Source: Atribacter laminatus (GTDB lineage Bacteria; Atribacterota; Atribacteria; Atribacterales; Atribacteraceae). Taken from it: a stretch of DNA of 64,000 nucleotides. The notes below the pieces were generated by a model, which was given only the letters and a program-made list of their open reading frames with translations, was not told where the DNA came from and searched no databases. Made by a program: the position numbers and the translations under genes. The stretch spans positions 1,550,001 to 1,614,000 of the forward strand of contig NZ_CP065383.1 in NCBI RefSeq assembly GCF_015775515.1. Direction: 5' to 3'. Below, piece by piece: positions 49,212 to 58,243 of the stretch (the first letter of the stretch is position 1; each line of letters begins with the position of its first letter).

Positions 49212-49240
49212 TTGACAAACCGGTTTTCATATGTTATGAC
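49212..49240 (+). promoter_or_regulatory. Promoter for lysA-dapB
   Basis: TTGACA (49212-49217), 17-base spacer, TATGAC (49235-49240), about 36 bases before the lysA start at 49276. The lysA ribosome site GGAAGGG follows. No lysine riboswitch is visible in the short leader. Confidence 0.7.
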
Positions 49241-49275
49241 TTCAAAAATGATTTTTTGCCGCGGAAGGGATAAAC

Positions 49276-50604
49276 ATGCTTGGAAATAAAGCCTTTAATC
49301 AAAAAAACCATCTGGAAATAGCTGGGTGTGATATTGTCCAATTAGCAGAAGAGTTTGGAACTCCTCTCTATGTATACGATGAAGCGCTGTTGCGTTCCAA
49401 TATCAAAGACTATCAAAAACGACTGAAGGAATTACACCCGGATAGTACTATTGCTTATGCCGGCAAAGCCTTTCTTTGCTCGGCCATGTGTCGTCTTCTC
49501 GATCAAGAATCGATGTGGTTGGATGTTGTTTCGGGTGGCGAGTATTATGTTGCCCGTGAAAGTGGATTTCCCACCGAACGATTATTGTTTCATGGCAACA
49601 ACAAGAGCCCACAAGAACGAGAATTGGTTTTAAAAAATGGAATAGGACGATGGGTTATTGACAGCGAATGGGAGCTTGCTCTTCTCAGTAAAGAAGCCAA
49701 AAATTACCTCCATGGAAAGTTACCGGTGTTTTTCCGGATTACTCCTGGTATAGATCCTCATACTCATGCCTATATTACCACCGGCAAAGTAGATAGTAAA
49801 TTTGGATTAACCTTGGTAGATGGAATCGCTCAAAGGGTGATTCGACAAGCGTTAAGCTATGAAAATCTTGATGTAAAAGGGCTTCATTGCCATATCGGTT
49901 CGCAAATCGATTCCTTGGAACCTTTCATCAACACCATTAAAGCCATGGTTCGGTTTATGGACAGTTTTAAAGAGCAAAATAACTTTGTATTTTCCGAGTT
50001 AGACTTGGGTGGCGGTTTGGGGGTCCCCTATCTGGAAGAACAAAAGGGGAAATTTCCTTCAGTTCAAGAATATGTTGAAGCGATCGCTAAAACTCTCCAA
50101 GAAGAATGTGAAAAATATCAATATCCACTTCCCAAACTATTTATTGAACCAGGCCGTTCGATTGTGAACAATGCCGGAAATACTGTCTATACCGTCGGAA
50201 CGATCAAGGAGATTCCTGGAATTAAAAAATATATCGCTGTTGACGGTGGAATGACTGATAATCCCCGACCAATACTTTATGATGCTCGTTATCAGGCAAT
50301 CATAGCCAACCGAGTCAATCAGGGATCTCCTGAAATGGTTTCAGTGGTTGGGAAATGCTGTGAGTCGGGTGATGTTGTTATTCAGCAAACGGAAACCATT
50401 TCAGTCCAAAACGGCGATATCTTGGTGGTCGAAGGAACCGGTGCTTATAATTATTCCATGGCTTCAAACTATAATCTCATCCCCCGACCGGGAGTCGTGT
50501 TTATTCGAGACGAAAAGCCGTATTTGGTCGTTCGTCATGAAGGCTGGTATGATTTAGTTCGTAGAGATATCCTTCCCGAGTATCTTATCGAAAAGGGAGA
50601 ATGA
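49276..50604 (+). CDS. lysA: Diaminopimelate decarboxylase
   Basis: This 442-residue PLP enzyme converts meso-diaminopimelate to lysine, the last step of the pathway. Seen are the PLP lysine in AYAGKAFLC, the glycine-rich loop DLGGGLGVPY, and EPGRSIV in the phosphate-binding region; near the C-terminus VVGKCCESGDV carries the conserved active-site cysteine and ends with YDLVRRDI. Start ATG 49276 lies behind GGAAGGG. It overlaps dapB by four bases (ATGA), so they are coupled. It has its own promoter. Confidence 0.97.
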   Translation: MLGNKAFNQKNHLEIAGCDIVQLAEEFGTPLYVYDEALLRSNIKDYQKRLKELHPDSTIAYAGKAFLCSAMCRLLDQESMWLDVVSGGEYYVARESGFPTERLLFHGNNKSPQERELVLKNGIGRWVIDSEWELALLSKEAKNYLHGKLPVFFRITPGIDPHTHAYITTGKVDSKFGLTLVDGIAQRVIRQALSYENLDVKGLHCHIGSQIDSLEPFINTIKAMVRFMDSFKEQNNFVFSELDLGGGLGVPYLEEQKGKFPSVQEYVEAIAKTLQEECEKYQYPLPKLFIEPGRSIVNNAGNTVYTVGTIKEIPGIKKYIAVDGGMTDNPRPILYDARYQAIIANRVNQGSPEMVSVVGKCCESGDVVIQQTETISVQNGDILVVEGTGAYNYSMASNYNLIPRPGVVFIRDEKPYLVVRHEGWYDLVRRDILPEYLIEKGE

Positions 50605-51404
50605 AAATGAAAAAAATTCGAGTAATGATTACTGGGATAGCGGGAAAAATGGGCCAAGAGTTAGTGCGAACTGTTGCCCAGCAAAAAGATATGCTGCTGG
50701 TTGCTGGCTGTGATATTTCCCAGGTTGGTAAAGACGCTGGAGAGATGTGTGGCATTGATGCGATCGGGGTTATTATAGAAATGGATTTAGGAGTTACCTT
50801 ACGAGAAGTAAGACCTGATGTCGTTTGTGATTTTACTTATGGTGAGGCGTTAAGGAAGAATCTACCATTATATCTTGAGAATAGAGTGAATATGGTTATT
50901 GGAACGACTGGTCTTACTCCAGAAGAGCTCAAAAAATTGGAAGATGAATGTCAGCAGAGAGAAATTGGTTGTTTAGTAGCCCCCAATTTTGCTATTGGTG
51001 CAGTGCTTATGATGCAATTTGCTCAAAAAGCTTCTCAATATATGGAAAGAGCCGAGATTATCGAGTTTCACCATCCCCAAAAAAAAGATGCACCCTCCGG
51101 GACAGCAATTAAAACCGCTGAAGGGATTATTGAGGCAAAAGATCGAGCCTATGAAGAGAAGAGCTTTGAATTACTTCCAGGCTCACGAGGCGGACGTTTA
51201 GGCACAGTTAACATCCATAGTGTCCGCCTGTCAGGTTTTGTGGCTTCCCAGGAGGTCATATTTGGGGGTGAAGGTCAGACGCTTACCATCCGCCATGATT
51301 CATTAAGTCGTGTTTCCTTTATGCCCGGAGTTCTCTTGGCAATCCGAAAAATTGCAAAGAATAAGCATTTTTATTATGGTTTAGATAAAATAATGAAATT
51401 GTAA
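50601..51404 (+). CDS. dapB: 4-hydroxy-tetrahydrodipicolinate reductase
   Basis: This 267-residue reductase has the nucleotide motif GIAGKMGQE, the substrate loop FHHPQKKDAPSGTA with the key His and Lys, and the closing region GGRLGTVNIHSVRLSG. It reduces the DapA product with NAD(P)H. The start ATG 50601 overlaps the lysA stop. An alternative ATG at 50607 is possible. It is followed by a repeat block. Confidence 0.97.
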   Translation: MKMKKIRVMITGIAGKMGQELVRTVAQQKDMLLVAGCDISQVGKDAGEMCGIDAIGVIIEMDLGVTLREVRPDVVCDFTYGEALRKNLPLYLENRVNMVIGTTGLTPEELKKLEDECQQREIGCLVAPNFAIGAVLMMQFAQKASQYMERAEIIEFHHPQKKDAPSGTAIKTAEGIIEAKDRAYEEKSFELLPGSRGGRLGTVNIHSVRLSGFVASQEVIFGGEGQTLTIRHDSLSRVSFMPGVLLAIRKIAKNKHFYYGLDKIMKL

Positions 51405-52060
51405 GGACAAACTCTTATGCTGCGTAGCAGCACCAGGTAAGGATGAAAACCCAAGATTCGACATGCCATGGCAGGTTGCTACAACAAAAATAAATTGTGG
51501 AGGCTTGATTTATCAAGCCCACAAATGAGTTTACAGGATTGAAGTTCATGTCACGTTATGGTGCCGGTTGAGGATGAAAAATAGTGTTATCCTCTCAGCC
51601 TGAATCTCTCCCACCGAGGGGTGAGAAAAAAGGTTCCCCCTTTAGAAAAGGGGGTAAGGGGGATTTGAGTTTTTTCCTGCTCTTTCATTGCGAGGAAGTC
51701 AACCGTTCTTTGGTTGGACGACGTGGCAATCTCTGCCACCCAGTTTGTCATTCTGAGGAGTCCGGTGTCTTCTCCCGGACGACGTGAGAATCTCATCTTT
51801 TTCAATTCCACAGTTCAATACATAATAAAAAATGAATCATGAGATTGCCACGACCTCAAAAAACCAGGTATCGCAATGACGACTCAAAGTTCCTTCTCCC
51901 TTGATGGGAGAAGGTGAGGATGAGGATGGAAGCTCTGGATGACGAATGAAAAGCACCCTCCCCGCCGTAAACGGCACCCCTCCAAGGAGGGGAATTGTTC
52001 AATATATTCCCCCATTGAGGGGGGATTTAAGGGGGGTGTACATTTCTCTTTTTTTGTTTA
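51405..52060. repeat. Block of dispersed palindromic repeats
   Basis: In order: family H (TATGCTGCGTAGCAGCACC, about 51417), family E (CGACATGCCATGGCAGGTTG, about 51459), family G (TTGATTTATCAAGCCCAC, about 51508), family B (CTGAATCTCTCCCACCGAG.., about 51600), a CCCCCTTTAGAAAAGGGGG piece (about 51637), family C/D pieces (51686-51800), family C (51840-51880), family A (51888-51935) and family F (51955-52035). No gene is visible. Confidence 0.75.
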
Positions 52061-52176
52061 TTCTTTTTTCACCAATATTGGTATTTTCAGGATAGAACAG
52101 AAAGCTAGCAATAGTTAATGAGTAATAAAGAATCATTAAAAAATTAATAAGTCGGAATTTGAAGAAGGAGGTTGCC

Positions 52177-53037
52177 ATGCATTTGGTTAAAATGCACGGG
52201 TTGGGGAACGATTTTTTAATTATTGAAGACCATGAAGCCCAAAAAATTACTTCAATCAAGGATTTTGCTATTTCTGCTTGTGACCGTCACTTCGGAGTTG
52301 GAGGAGATGGAGTGATACTCATTTTGCCCTCGCAAAAAGCTGATATCCGAATGAGGATATTTAATTCTGACGGGAGTGAGGCAGAGATGTGCGGTAATGG
52401 AATTCGCTGTCTTGCCAAATATGCCTATGAAAGAGGATTAGTTCCTGATCCGATTTTAACGGTTGAAACCGAAGCTGGGATCATAATTCCAGAAATTATT
52501 TTAGAAGATGAAAAGGTGAAGTCAATTCGAGTTGATATGGGACAACCTCGTCTTGAAAGTGGAGAAATTCCAATAACCCTTGATAAAGAGAGGATTATTC
52601 AAGAACCTATTGAGATTTTAGGAAAAGCCTTTTATTTTACTGCTGTGTCAATGGGAAATCCTCATGCAGTAATTTTCGAAATTCCTGATCAGTGGCAAAC
52701 CTATGGGGAAGCCATTGAGAAACATCCCCTCTTTCCTCGTAAAACCAATGTAGAATTTGTTCGTTGTTTGTCTTCCAATCAAGCCGAAGTAAAAGTTTGG
52801 GAGCGAGGAGCAGGGCCGACTTTGGCCTGCGGAACCGGAGCGTGTGCAGTATTGGTAGCCGGAGCTCTCAATCAAAAATTAAACCGTAAAGCTGAAATTC
52901 GGCTGCCTGGCGGAAGCTTAACCATCGAATGGTCATCAAAGAACCAACATGTTTATATGGAAGGTCCAGCTCAAGAAGTGTTTCACGCAGAGTTGTCGGA
53001 GGAGGTTTATGAACTATGGACGTTGCATCGCGCATAA
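52177..53037 (+). CDS. dapF: Diaminopimelate epimerase
   Basis: This protein of about 286 residues interconverts LL- and meso-diaminopimelate with two cysteines: CGNGIRCLAKYA near residue 75 and ACGTGACAV near residue 220. The N-terminus HLVKMHGLGNDFLI is the family signature. I choose ATG 52177 behind AAGGAGGTT; the open frame from 52159 adds six residues only. It overlaps the aminotransferase gene by 22 bases. It heads the second lysine block. Confidence 0.97.
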   Translation: MHLVKMHGLGNDFLIIEDHEAQKITSIKDFAISACDRHFGVGGDGVILILPSQKADIRMRIFNSDGSEAEMCGNGIRCLAKYAYERGLVPDPILTVETEAGIIIPEIILEDEKVKSIRVDMGQPRLESGEIPITLDKERIIQEPIEILGKAFYFTAVSMGNPHAVIFEIPDQWQTYGEAIEKHPLFPRKTNVEFVRCLSSNQAEVKVWERGAGPTLACGTGACAVLVAGALNQKLNRKAEIRLPGGSLTIEWSSKNQHVYMEGPAQEVFHAELSEEVYELWTLHRA

Positions 53038-54173
53038 AAAAATTACCCCCTTATCTTTTTGCCGAAATTGAAAAAAAGGTGGAAAAAATACGAAATCAGG
53101 GGAAAGAAGTGATCGACTTGGGAATTGGTGACCCTGATCTTCCCACTCCCGAATTCATTATAGATCGCTTGTGTTTAGAGGCTAAAAAAGCTGATAATCA
53201 TCGTTATCCTTCTTATCGTGGTTTATCTGCCTTTCGAAAAGCTGCGGCAAGCTGGTATGAAAAACGATTTGGGGTCACTTTAAATCCCGATCGGGAAGTT
53301 GTTTCATTAATCGGTTCAAAGGAAGGGATTGCTCACTTTGCTTGGTGTATAGTCGATCCTGGTGATATCGTTTTGGCGAGCGATCCTGGATATCCGGTTT
53401 ATAAAACCAGCACAATGTTAGCCGGTGGAATTCCCCTTGAACTTCCCCTGCTAAAAAAGAATCAATTTCTTCCCGATTTTACTTCCTTCCCAGATAGTGT
53501 ATTAAAACGAACTAAATTAATTTTTATCAATTATCCCAACAATCCTACCGGAGCTACTGTAGACCATAGGTTTTTTCGAGAAATAGTTCATTTAGCCCAT
53601 GACTACGATTTTGTTATTGCTCACGATTTGGCTTATTCTGAGGTGAGCTACGACGGTTATAATGCCCCGTCAATTTTCGAAGTTGATGGTGCCCGAGAAG
53701 TAGCTGTTGAATTCCATTCTCTTTCTAAAACCTTTAATATGACTGGTTGGAGAGTTGGGTTTGCAGTCGGCAATGAAAAGTTAATCGAGGCTTTAGGTCG
53801 GGTGAAAACTAATATAGATTCGGGAATTTTTAACGCTATACAGTGGTCGGGCGTGGAAGCTTTGGGGAGAACTCAGGAAGTATTGGATTGGATTCACCCA
53901 ATTTATACCCGCCGTCGCAATCTGGTGTTTGAAGCATTGCAAGCTTGTGGATTTGAAGTTGAGAAACCCCGAGCCAGCTTTTATATCTGGGTACCGGTTC
54001 CGACTGGGTATACGTCAATGAGTTTTGCTGAACATCTTTTAGAAAGAACCGGTGTGGTGGTGACTCCAGGTACCGGTTTTGGTCAATATGGAGAAGGATA
54101 TATTCGAATTTCCTTAACCAGCCCGGAAGAAATTTTGGCAAAAGCAATGGAAAAAATTCAAAATGAGCTATAA
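53016..54173 (+). CDS. dapL: LL-diaminopimelate aminotransferase
   Basis: This 385-residue class I/II aminotransferase starts with the DapL-like sequence ASRIKKLPPYLFAEIEKK and has the GIGDPDLPTP motif, PLP lysine in SLSKTFNMTGWRVGFA, and the family-typical YPSYRGLSAFRKAAA and NYPNNPTGA. Placed between dapF and lysC it makes the one-step aminotransferase route from tetrahydrodipicolinate to LL-diaminopimelate very likely; no dapD/dapE/ddh genes are seen in the window. The start at ATG 53016 overlaps dapF. Confidence 0.92.
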   Translation: MDVASRIKKLPPYLFAEIEKKVEKIRNQGKEVIDLGIGDPDLPTPEFIIDRLCLEAKKADNHRYPSYRGLSAFRKAAASWYEKRFGVTLNPDREVVSLIGSKEGIAHFAWCIVDPGDIVLASDPGYPVYKTSTMLAGGIPLELPLLKKNQFLPDFTSFPDSVLKRTKLIFINYPNNPTGATVDHRFFREIVHLAHDYDFVIAHDLAYSEVSYDGYNAPSIFEVDGAREVAVEFHSLSKTFNMTGWRVGFAVGNEKLIEALGRVKTNIDSGIFNAIQWSGVEALGRTQEVLDWIHPIYTRRRNLVFEALQACGFEVEKPRASFYIWVPVPTGYTSMSFAEHLLERTGVVVTPGTGFGQYGEGYIRISLTSPEEILAKAMEKIQNEL

Positions 54174-54190
54174 ATAAGGGGCAAACTGAG

Positions 54191-55417
54191 ATGAAAATTA
54201 TTGTCCAAAAATTTGGTGGAACGTCGGTTCACACTCCCGAGTTACGAGAAAAGGCTGCTTTGAAGTTAAAAGAAGCTTATGAAGAAGGATATTCACCGGT
54301 AGCAGTGGTTTCGGCGATGGGTCGAGCTGGGGCACCCTACGCTACTGACACTCTGATTTCTTTAGCCAAAAATGAATACGAACACTTAGATTCAAGAAAT
54401 TTAGACATATTGATGTCAACTGGAGAAATTATTTCTGCGGTGATTATGACCCAAACTCTCAGGAAATTAGGTTTAAAAGCGGTTGTAGTAACCGGTTGGC
54501 AAGCTGGAATTATAACTGACGATCGTTTTGGAGATGCTACCATTAAACGGGTGGATACCAAAAAAATACTGAGTTACCTGGAAAAAGGATATATTGTTGT
54601 GGTAGCGGGATTTCAGGGGGCATCTGAAGATGGAGAAATTACGACTTTAGGTCGAGGAGGAAGCGATACCTCAGCTGTTATTTTGGGGCTGGCTCTCGAA
54701 GCTGAATATGTTGATATTTTTACCGATGTTATTGGAGTAATGACCGCTGATCCTCGCATTGTTCCCGAAGCCCATATTTTAGAGGGGCTAACTTATACTG
54801 AAGCTGCTGAAATCATTCAACAGGGAGCAAAAGTAATCCACGATAAAGCCATGAATATTGCTCGAGAATATCGTGTCCCGCTTCGGGTCCGGAGTTTAAA
54901 TGACGAAGGGAAAGGGACCTTAATCTGTGATATCCGTTCTATGTCGAAAGAGGGATTGCGATTGTTTTCTCAGGATAGAACGGTTTATAGCATAGCCTTT
55001 CGAAAAGGATTGGCACAGTTTCGAGTAAAGCTTAATGGAAAAAAAGAGGATAATTTATTGATGTTTCAGCTCTTAGCCAACAAGGGAATCAGTATCGACC
55101 TCATCAATCTTTTTCCTGATATCGTAGCCTTTGTCGTTGAAGAGGGGAAAGCCTTAAGGGTCAAGGAAATATTGGAGAAAGAAGGTTTTGAGCTTACTCT
55201 CATTTATCCCTGTGCAAAAATTTCATTGGTTGGTTCAGGAATGGCCGATCGTCCAGGAGTCGTGGCAGATATGGTTGAGGCTCTAAGAGAATCCAAAATT
55301 GAAATCCTCCAAACCAGTGATTCCCATGTGACTATTTCTTGTCTGGTTCACGCTGCCGACATGGAAAAAGCGATTCAAGTTCTTCATCGAAAATTTCAAC
55401 TGGAAGATATTTGTTAG
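54191..55417 (+). CDS. lysC: Aspartate kinase with ACT domains
   Basis: This 408-residue kinase has KFGGTSV at the start, GRGGSDTSA in the ATP site and the C-terminal ACT region (SLVGSGMADRPGVVADMVEA, SDSHVTISCLV). The ACT domains bind the feedback inhibitor, probably lysine given the neighbours. It is cotranscribed with dapL, 17 bases upstream, and dapA follows. Length is that of the monofunctional type. Confidence 0.95.
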   Translation: MKIIVQKFGGTSVHTPELREKAALKLKEAYEEGYSPVAVVSAMGRAGAPYATDTLISLAKNEYEHLDSRNLDILMSTGEIISAVIMTQTLRKLGLKAVVVTGWQAGIITDDRFGDATIKRVDTKKILSYLEKGYIVVVAGFQGASEDGEITTLGRGGSDTSAVILGLALEAEYVDIFTDVIGVMTADPRIVPEAHILEGLTYTEAAEIIQQGAKVIHDKAMNIAREYRVPLRVRSLNDEGKGTLICDIRSMSKEGLRLFSQDRTVYSIAFRKGLAQFRVKLNGKKEDNLLMFQLLANKGISIDLINLFPDIVAFVVEEGKALRVKEILEKEGFELTLIYPCAKISLVGSGMADRPGVVADMVEALRESKIEILQTSDSHVTISCLVHAADMEKAIQVLHRKFQLEDIC

Positions 55418-55492
55418 AAATAGTCAGGAAATAGAGGAAAAGAAGGATATTAATAGAATCGCTTAAAAGAAAAACCCTTGAGGAGGTTCATC

Positions 55493-56380
55493 ATGGAATG
55501 TGATTTTGGTCAAATGTTAACTGCAGTGGTGACTCCATTTGATTCAAATCTTGCCGTGGACTATGATCAATTTCGAAAATTGTTAAATTATTTAGTTAAA
55601 GAAGGATCGGATGGAATTGTGGTTTCCGGAACTACCGGAGAAGCACCGACATTAACCAAGGATGAGAAATTAAAACTTTTTGAGATTGCTTTAGAAGAAG
55701 TAGGAGATCGAGCCAAAATTATTGCGGGAACTTGTAGTTATAATACTCACGAATCTATGATATTCTCTCGAGAAGCGGAAAAAATAGGTGTTCACGGGAT
55801 TTTAGCTGTAGCTCCTTATTATAATAAACCACCGCAAGAGGGTCTTTATCGACACTTTCGAACGATCGCCGAAGGAGTTGCCATTCCGGTTATGTTGTAT
55901 AATATTCCATCTCGAACTGGAGTTAATATTGAACCGGAAACGGTAACCCGGCTTTCAGAAATCCCAAACATCTGCGCTTTGAAGGAAGCTGCCGGGAGCG
56001 CTGATCAGTTATCGGTTTTGAGAACGCTGCTTCCAAAAGATTTTGCTATTTATAGTGGCGATGATAATATGACCTTGGTGGTTTTGGCTTTGGGAGGGAA
56101 AGGAGTGGTGAGTGTTGCCTCCCATGTGGCAGCTCGTGAAATTAAGGATATGATTATTCTTTATAAACAAGGAAAAGTTGAAGAAGCACTTCACTTGCAT
56201 CTTCGTTTATATTCTCTTTTTAAAATAATATTTATTTCAACCAATCCAATACCAATTAAAGCTGCATTGAACCTAATGGGTTGGTCGGTTGGAGAAACTC
56301 GGCTTCCTCTTTATCGAATGGAAAAAGAAAAAGAAGATAAATTGAAAAAAACCTTACTTGATCTTGGATATTTGGGTTGA
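55493..56380 (+). CDS. dapA: 4-hydroxy-tetrahydrodipicolinate synthase
   Basis: This protein of about 295 residues condenses pyruvate with aspartate semialdehyde. The Schiff-base lysine is in CALKEAAGS, with VVSGTTGEAPTL and MLYNIPSRTG (catalytic Tyr) also present. I choose ATG 55493 behind GAGGAGG; the open frame from 55478 starts inside the ribosome site. It ends just before the T-box leader; no terminator hairpin is seen at its end, and the T-box promoter overlaps its last codons. Confidence 0.96.
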   Translation: MECDFGQMLTAVVTPFDSNLAVDYDQFRKLLNYLVKEGSDGIVVSGTTGEAPTLTKDEKLKLFEIALEEVGDRAKIIAGTCSYNTHESMIFSREAEKIGVHGILAVAPYYNKPPQEGLYRHFRTIAEGVAIPVMLYNIPSRTGVNIEPETVTRLSEIPNICALKEAAGSADQLSVLRTLLPKDFAIYSGDDNMTLVVLALGGKGVVSVASHVAAREIKDMIILYKQGKVEEALHLHLRLYSLFKIIFISTNPIPIKAALNLMGWSVGETRLPLYRMEKEKEDKLKKTLLDLGYLG

Positions 56381-56405
56381 ATTTTCTTTTGATTTTTGGC
56401 ATAAT
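56377..56405 (+). promoter_or_regulatory. Promoter of the T-box/arg transcript
   Basis: TTGAAT (56377-56382), 17-base spacer, CATAAT (56400-56405). It overlaps the last codon of dapA and should start a transcript at about 56412, just upstream of the T-box. Confidence 0.65.
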
Positions 56406-56429
56406 AGTTGAACCTTAAAAAAAGAATAC

Positions 56430-56682
56430 GTTAACAGCGATGAATGGGAAGTTCGTCGGAAAAAATTATAGCGAGGAAGTTTTATGGTGAAAGGCTTCCA
56501 ATTATTTCCGATAGAACGAGAGCCTGTGAGCTGATCCTGAAGAAAAGGCTTTTCAAGCCTAAGTAGGGATGTCCGGTTAAACCGTTATGAAAATGAGTAG
56601 AACAGGGTGGCACCGTGTGCCAGTTGGTTCACCCCTGTGGTTCTGTTCGAGAAAACCTCGTCTATAGGACGAGGTTTTTTGT
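56430..56682 (+). promoter_or_regulatory. T-box leader (specifier probably CGA, arginine)
   Basis: The leader has the invariant T-box AGGGTGGCACCGTG (56604-56617), a stem I whose halves pair (GTTCGTCGGAA with TTCCGATAGAAC) and a terminator at 56652-56682 (AAAACCTCGTC/GACGAGGTTTT then T). In stem I the specifier position (GAA-xxx-purine before the lower helix) reads CGA, an arginine codon. Lining up by eye with a glyQS T-box places it there. The downstream arg operon agrees. Uncharged tRNA-Arg would favour antitermination. Confidence 0.88.
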
Positions 56683-56819
56683 TTTAAGGAATAATTGTCC
56701 ATTGTTTTTAAAATTAAGATTTGTGAGAAAGATGAGAAAAAGTTGTTATTGGTCATGAATTAAGCCATCTTCAGGAGAAAATAGGAATAATTGATTCGCT
56801 CTGTCTATTTATAAAAAGA

Positions 56820-57135
56820 AGCTGAAATGGAATGGTGGTGTTTAGGGTAGACCTTCATGCTGCCTGTCAGCACCAGATGAGGATGAAAATACCTATCTAA
56901 ATCCGTCATTGCGAGGAGCGTCTTGTGCGACGTGGCAATCTCTACCATCCACTTAGTCATTCTGAGGAGTCCGGTGTTTTTGCCGGACGACGTAAGAATC
57001 TCATCATTTAAAGTATTTATGAAGAAAAAACTTAAAAGATGAGATCCTCACGCCCTCAAAAAGCGAGGGCTCAGGATGACCGATTAAAGGCACACCCCCC
57101 TTTATCCCCCCTCAATGGGGGAATTTATAAGATGG
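56820..57135. repeat. Dispersed repeats between T-box and argC
   Basis: In order: family H (TTCATGCTGCCTGTCAGCAC, about 56861), family C reversed (GTCATTGCGAGGAGCGTC.., about 56904), family D (GTCATTCTGAGGAGTCCGG.., about 56959), another inverted copy (GAGATCCTCACGCCCTC.., about 57041) and family F (CCCCCCTTTATCCCCCC.., about 57092). The argC ribosome site AAAGGAG follows at 57185. So the leader is about 520 bases upstream of argC. Confidence 0.75.
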
Positions 57136-57199
57136 TATTTTAAGGATAGAATGAAAAATTGAACAGAATGACGATTAATTTAAAAAGGAGATAAGCAAG

Positions 57200-58231
57200 A
57201 TGATTCGGGTGGGAATAGCAGGTGCAACTGGTTATACCGGTCTTGAATTGTTGCGTATTTGTTCTCATCACCCTGAAGTTGAAATCATTTGGGCAACTAG
57301 TGATAGCTATTCGGGGATAGAGTTGGGGAATTATTGTCCAGCATGGCAGGGTCGAACCTGTATGGTTCTTGAAAAACCGGATATGGAGGAAATGGCTCGA
57401 GAAGTTGATGTAGTATTTTTGGGATTACCCCATGGCGTTTCAATGGATTACGTTCCAGCTATTTTTCCCCATGCCAAGGTTATTGATCTGGGAGCCGATT
57501 TTCGTATTCAAAATCTTGAGACATATGAAAAGTATTATGGTTTACACCATAAACTTCCTACGGTTGTTCGAGAAGCGGTCTATGGATTACCGGAAATTTA
57601 CCGACAAAAAATAAAAACCGCTCAAATAATTGCTAATCCCGGATGTTATCCAACTTCAATTATTATTCCCCTTTATCCTTTACTAAAAAATCAAATTATT
57701 CAACCTGAGATTATAGCTGATAGCAAGTCGGGAGTGACCGGTGCCGGAAAAAAACCAACCGAAGTGACCCATTTTTGTGAAATTGATGGAAGTTTTAAGG
57801 CCTATAAGATTGGCGAACACCGGCATCAACCGGAAATACAAGAACAGCTTTCCAGCGCTTACGGTGGTTCGGTTGATATAGTTTTTACTCCTCATCTCCT
57901 TCCTATTAAGAGGGGGATATTAAGCACCATTTATGTTCAGGGAGATCCATCAGTTTCAGAAAAGGAAATGTGGAAAATCATAGAGAATTTTTATCATAAT
58001 GAACCATGGGTAAGGGTTTATCCTCTTGGTCAATTTCCAGAATTAAAGTGGGTATTAGGTTCAAATTTCTGTGATATTGGTTTAAAGAAAGTTGATAAAA
58101 AGCATTTTGTCATTGTGTCGGCCATTGATAACCTAACTAAAGGGGCGTCTGGCCAAGCCGTTCAAAATATGAATATCTTATTTGGAGTCGATGAGCGAGT
58201 TGGATTACCAAGTTCAGTACTCTATCCATAG
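57200..58231 (+). CDS. argC: N-acetyl-gamma-glutamyl-phosphate reductase
   Basis: This 343-residue reductase has the nucleotide motif GIAGATGYTGLELLR and catalytic Cys in ANPGCYPTS, plus the family-specific HRHQPEIQEQL. It makes N-acetylglutamate semialdehyde. It starts at ATG 57200 behind AAAGGAGAT. It is the first gene after the T-box, 13 bases before argJ. Confidence 0.97.
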   Translation: MIRVGIAGATGYTGLELLRICSHHPEVEIIWATSDSYSGIELGNYCPAWQGRTCMVLEKPDMEEMAREVDVVFLGLPHGVSMDYVPAIFPHAKVIDLGADFRIQNLETYEKYYGLHHKLPTVVREAVYGLPEIYRQKIKTAQIIANPGCYPTSIIIPLYPLLKNQIIQPEIIADSKSGVTGAGKKPTEVTHFCEIDGSFKAYKIGEHRHQPEIQEQLSSAYGGSVDIVFTPHLLPIKRGILSTIYVQGDPSVSEKEMWKIIENFYHNEPWVRVYPLGQFPELKWVLGSNFCDIGLKKVDKKHFVIVSAIDNLTKGASGQAVQNMNILFGVDERVGLPSSVLYP

Positions 58232-58243
58232 GGGGTATCAGTA

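Noticed and set aside
49142-49275. A lysine riboswitch upstream of lysA
   Set aside because: The leader after the promoter is only about 30 bases, too short for the L box.
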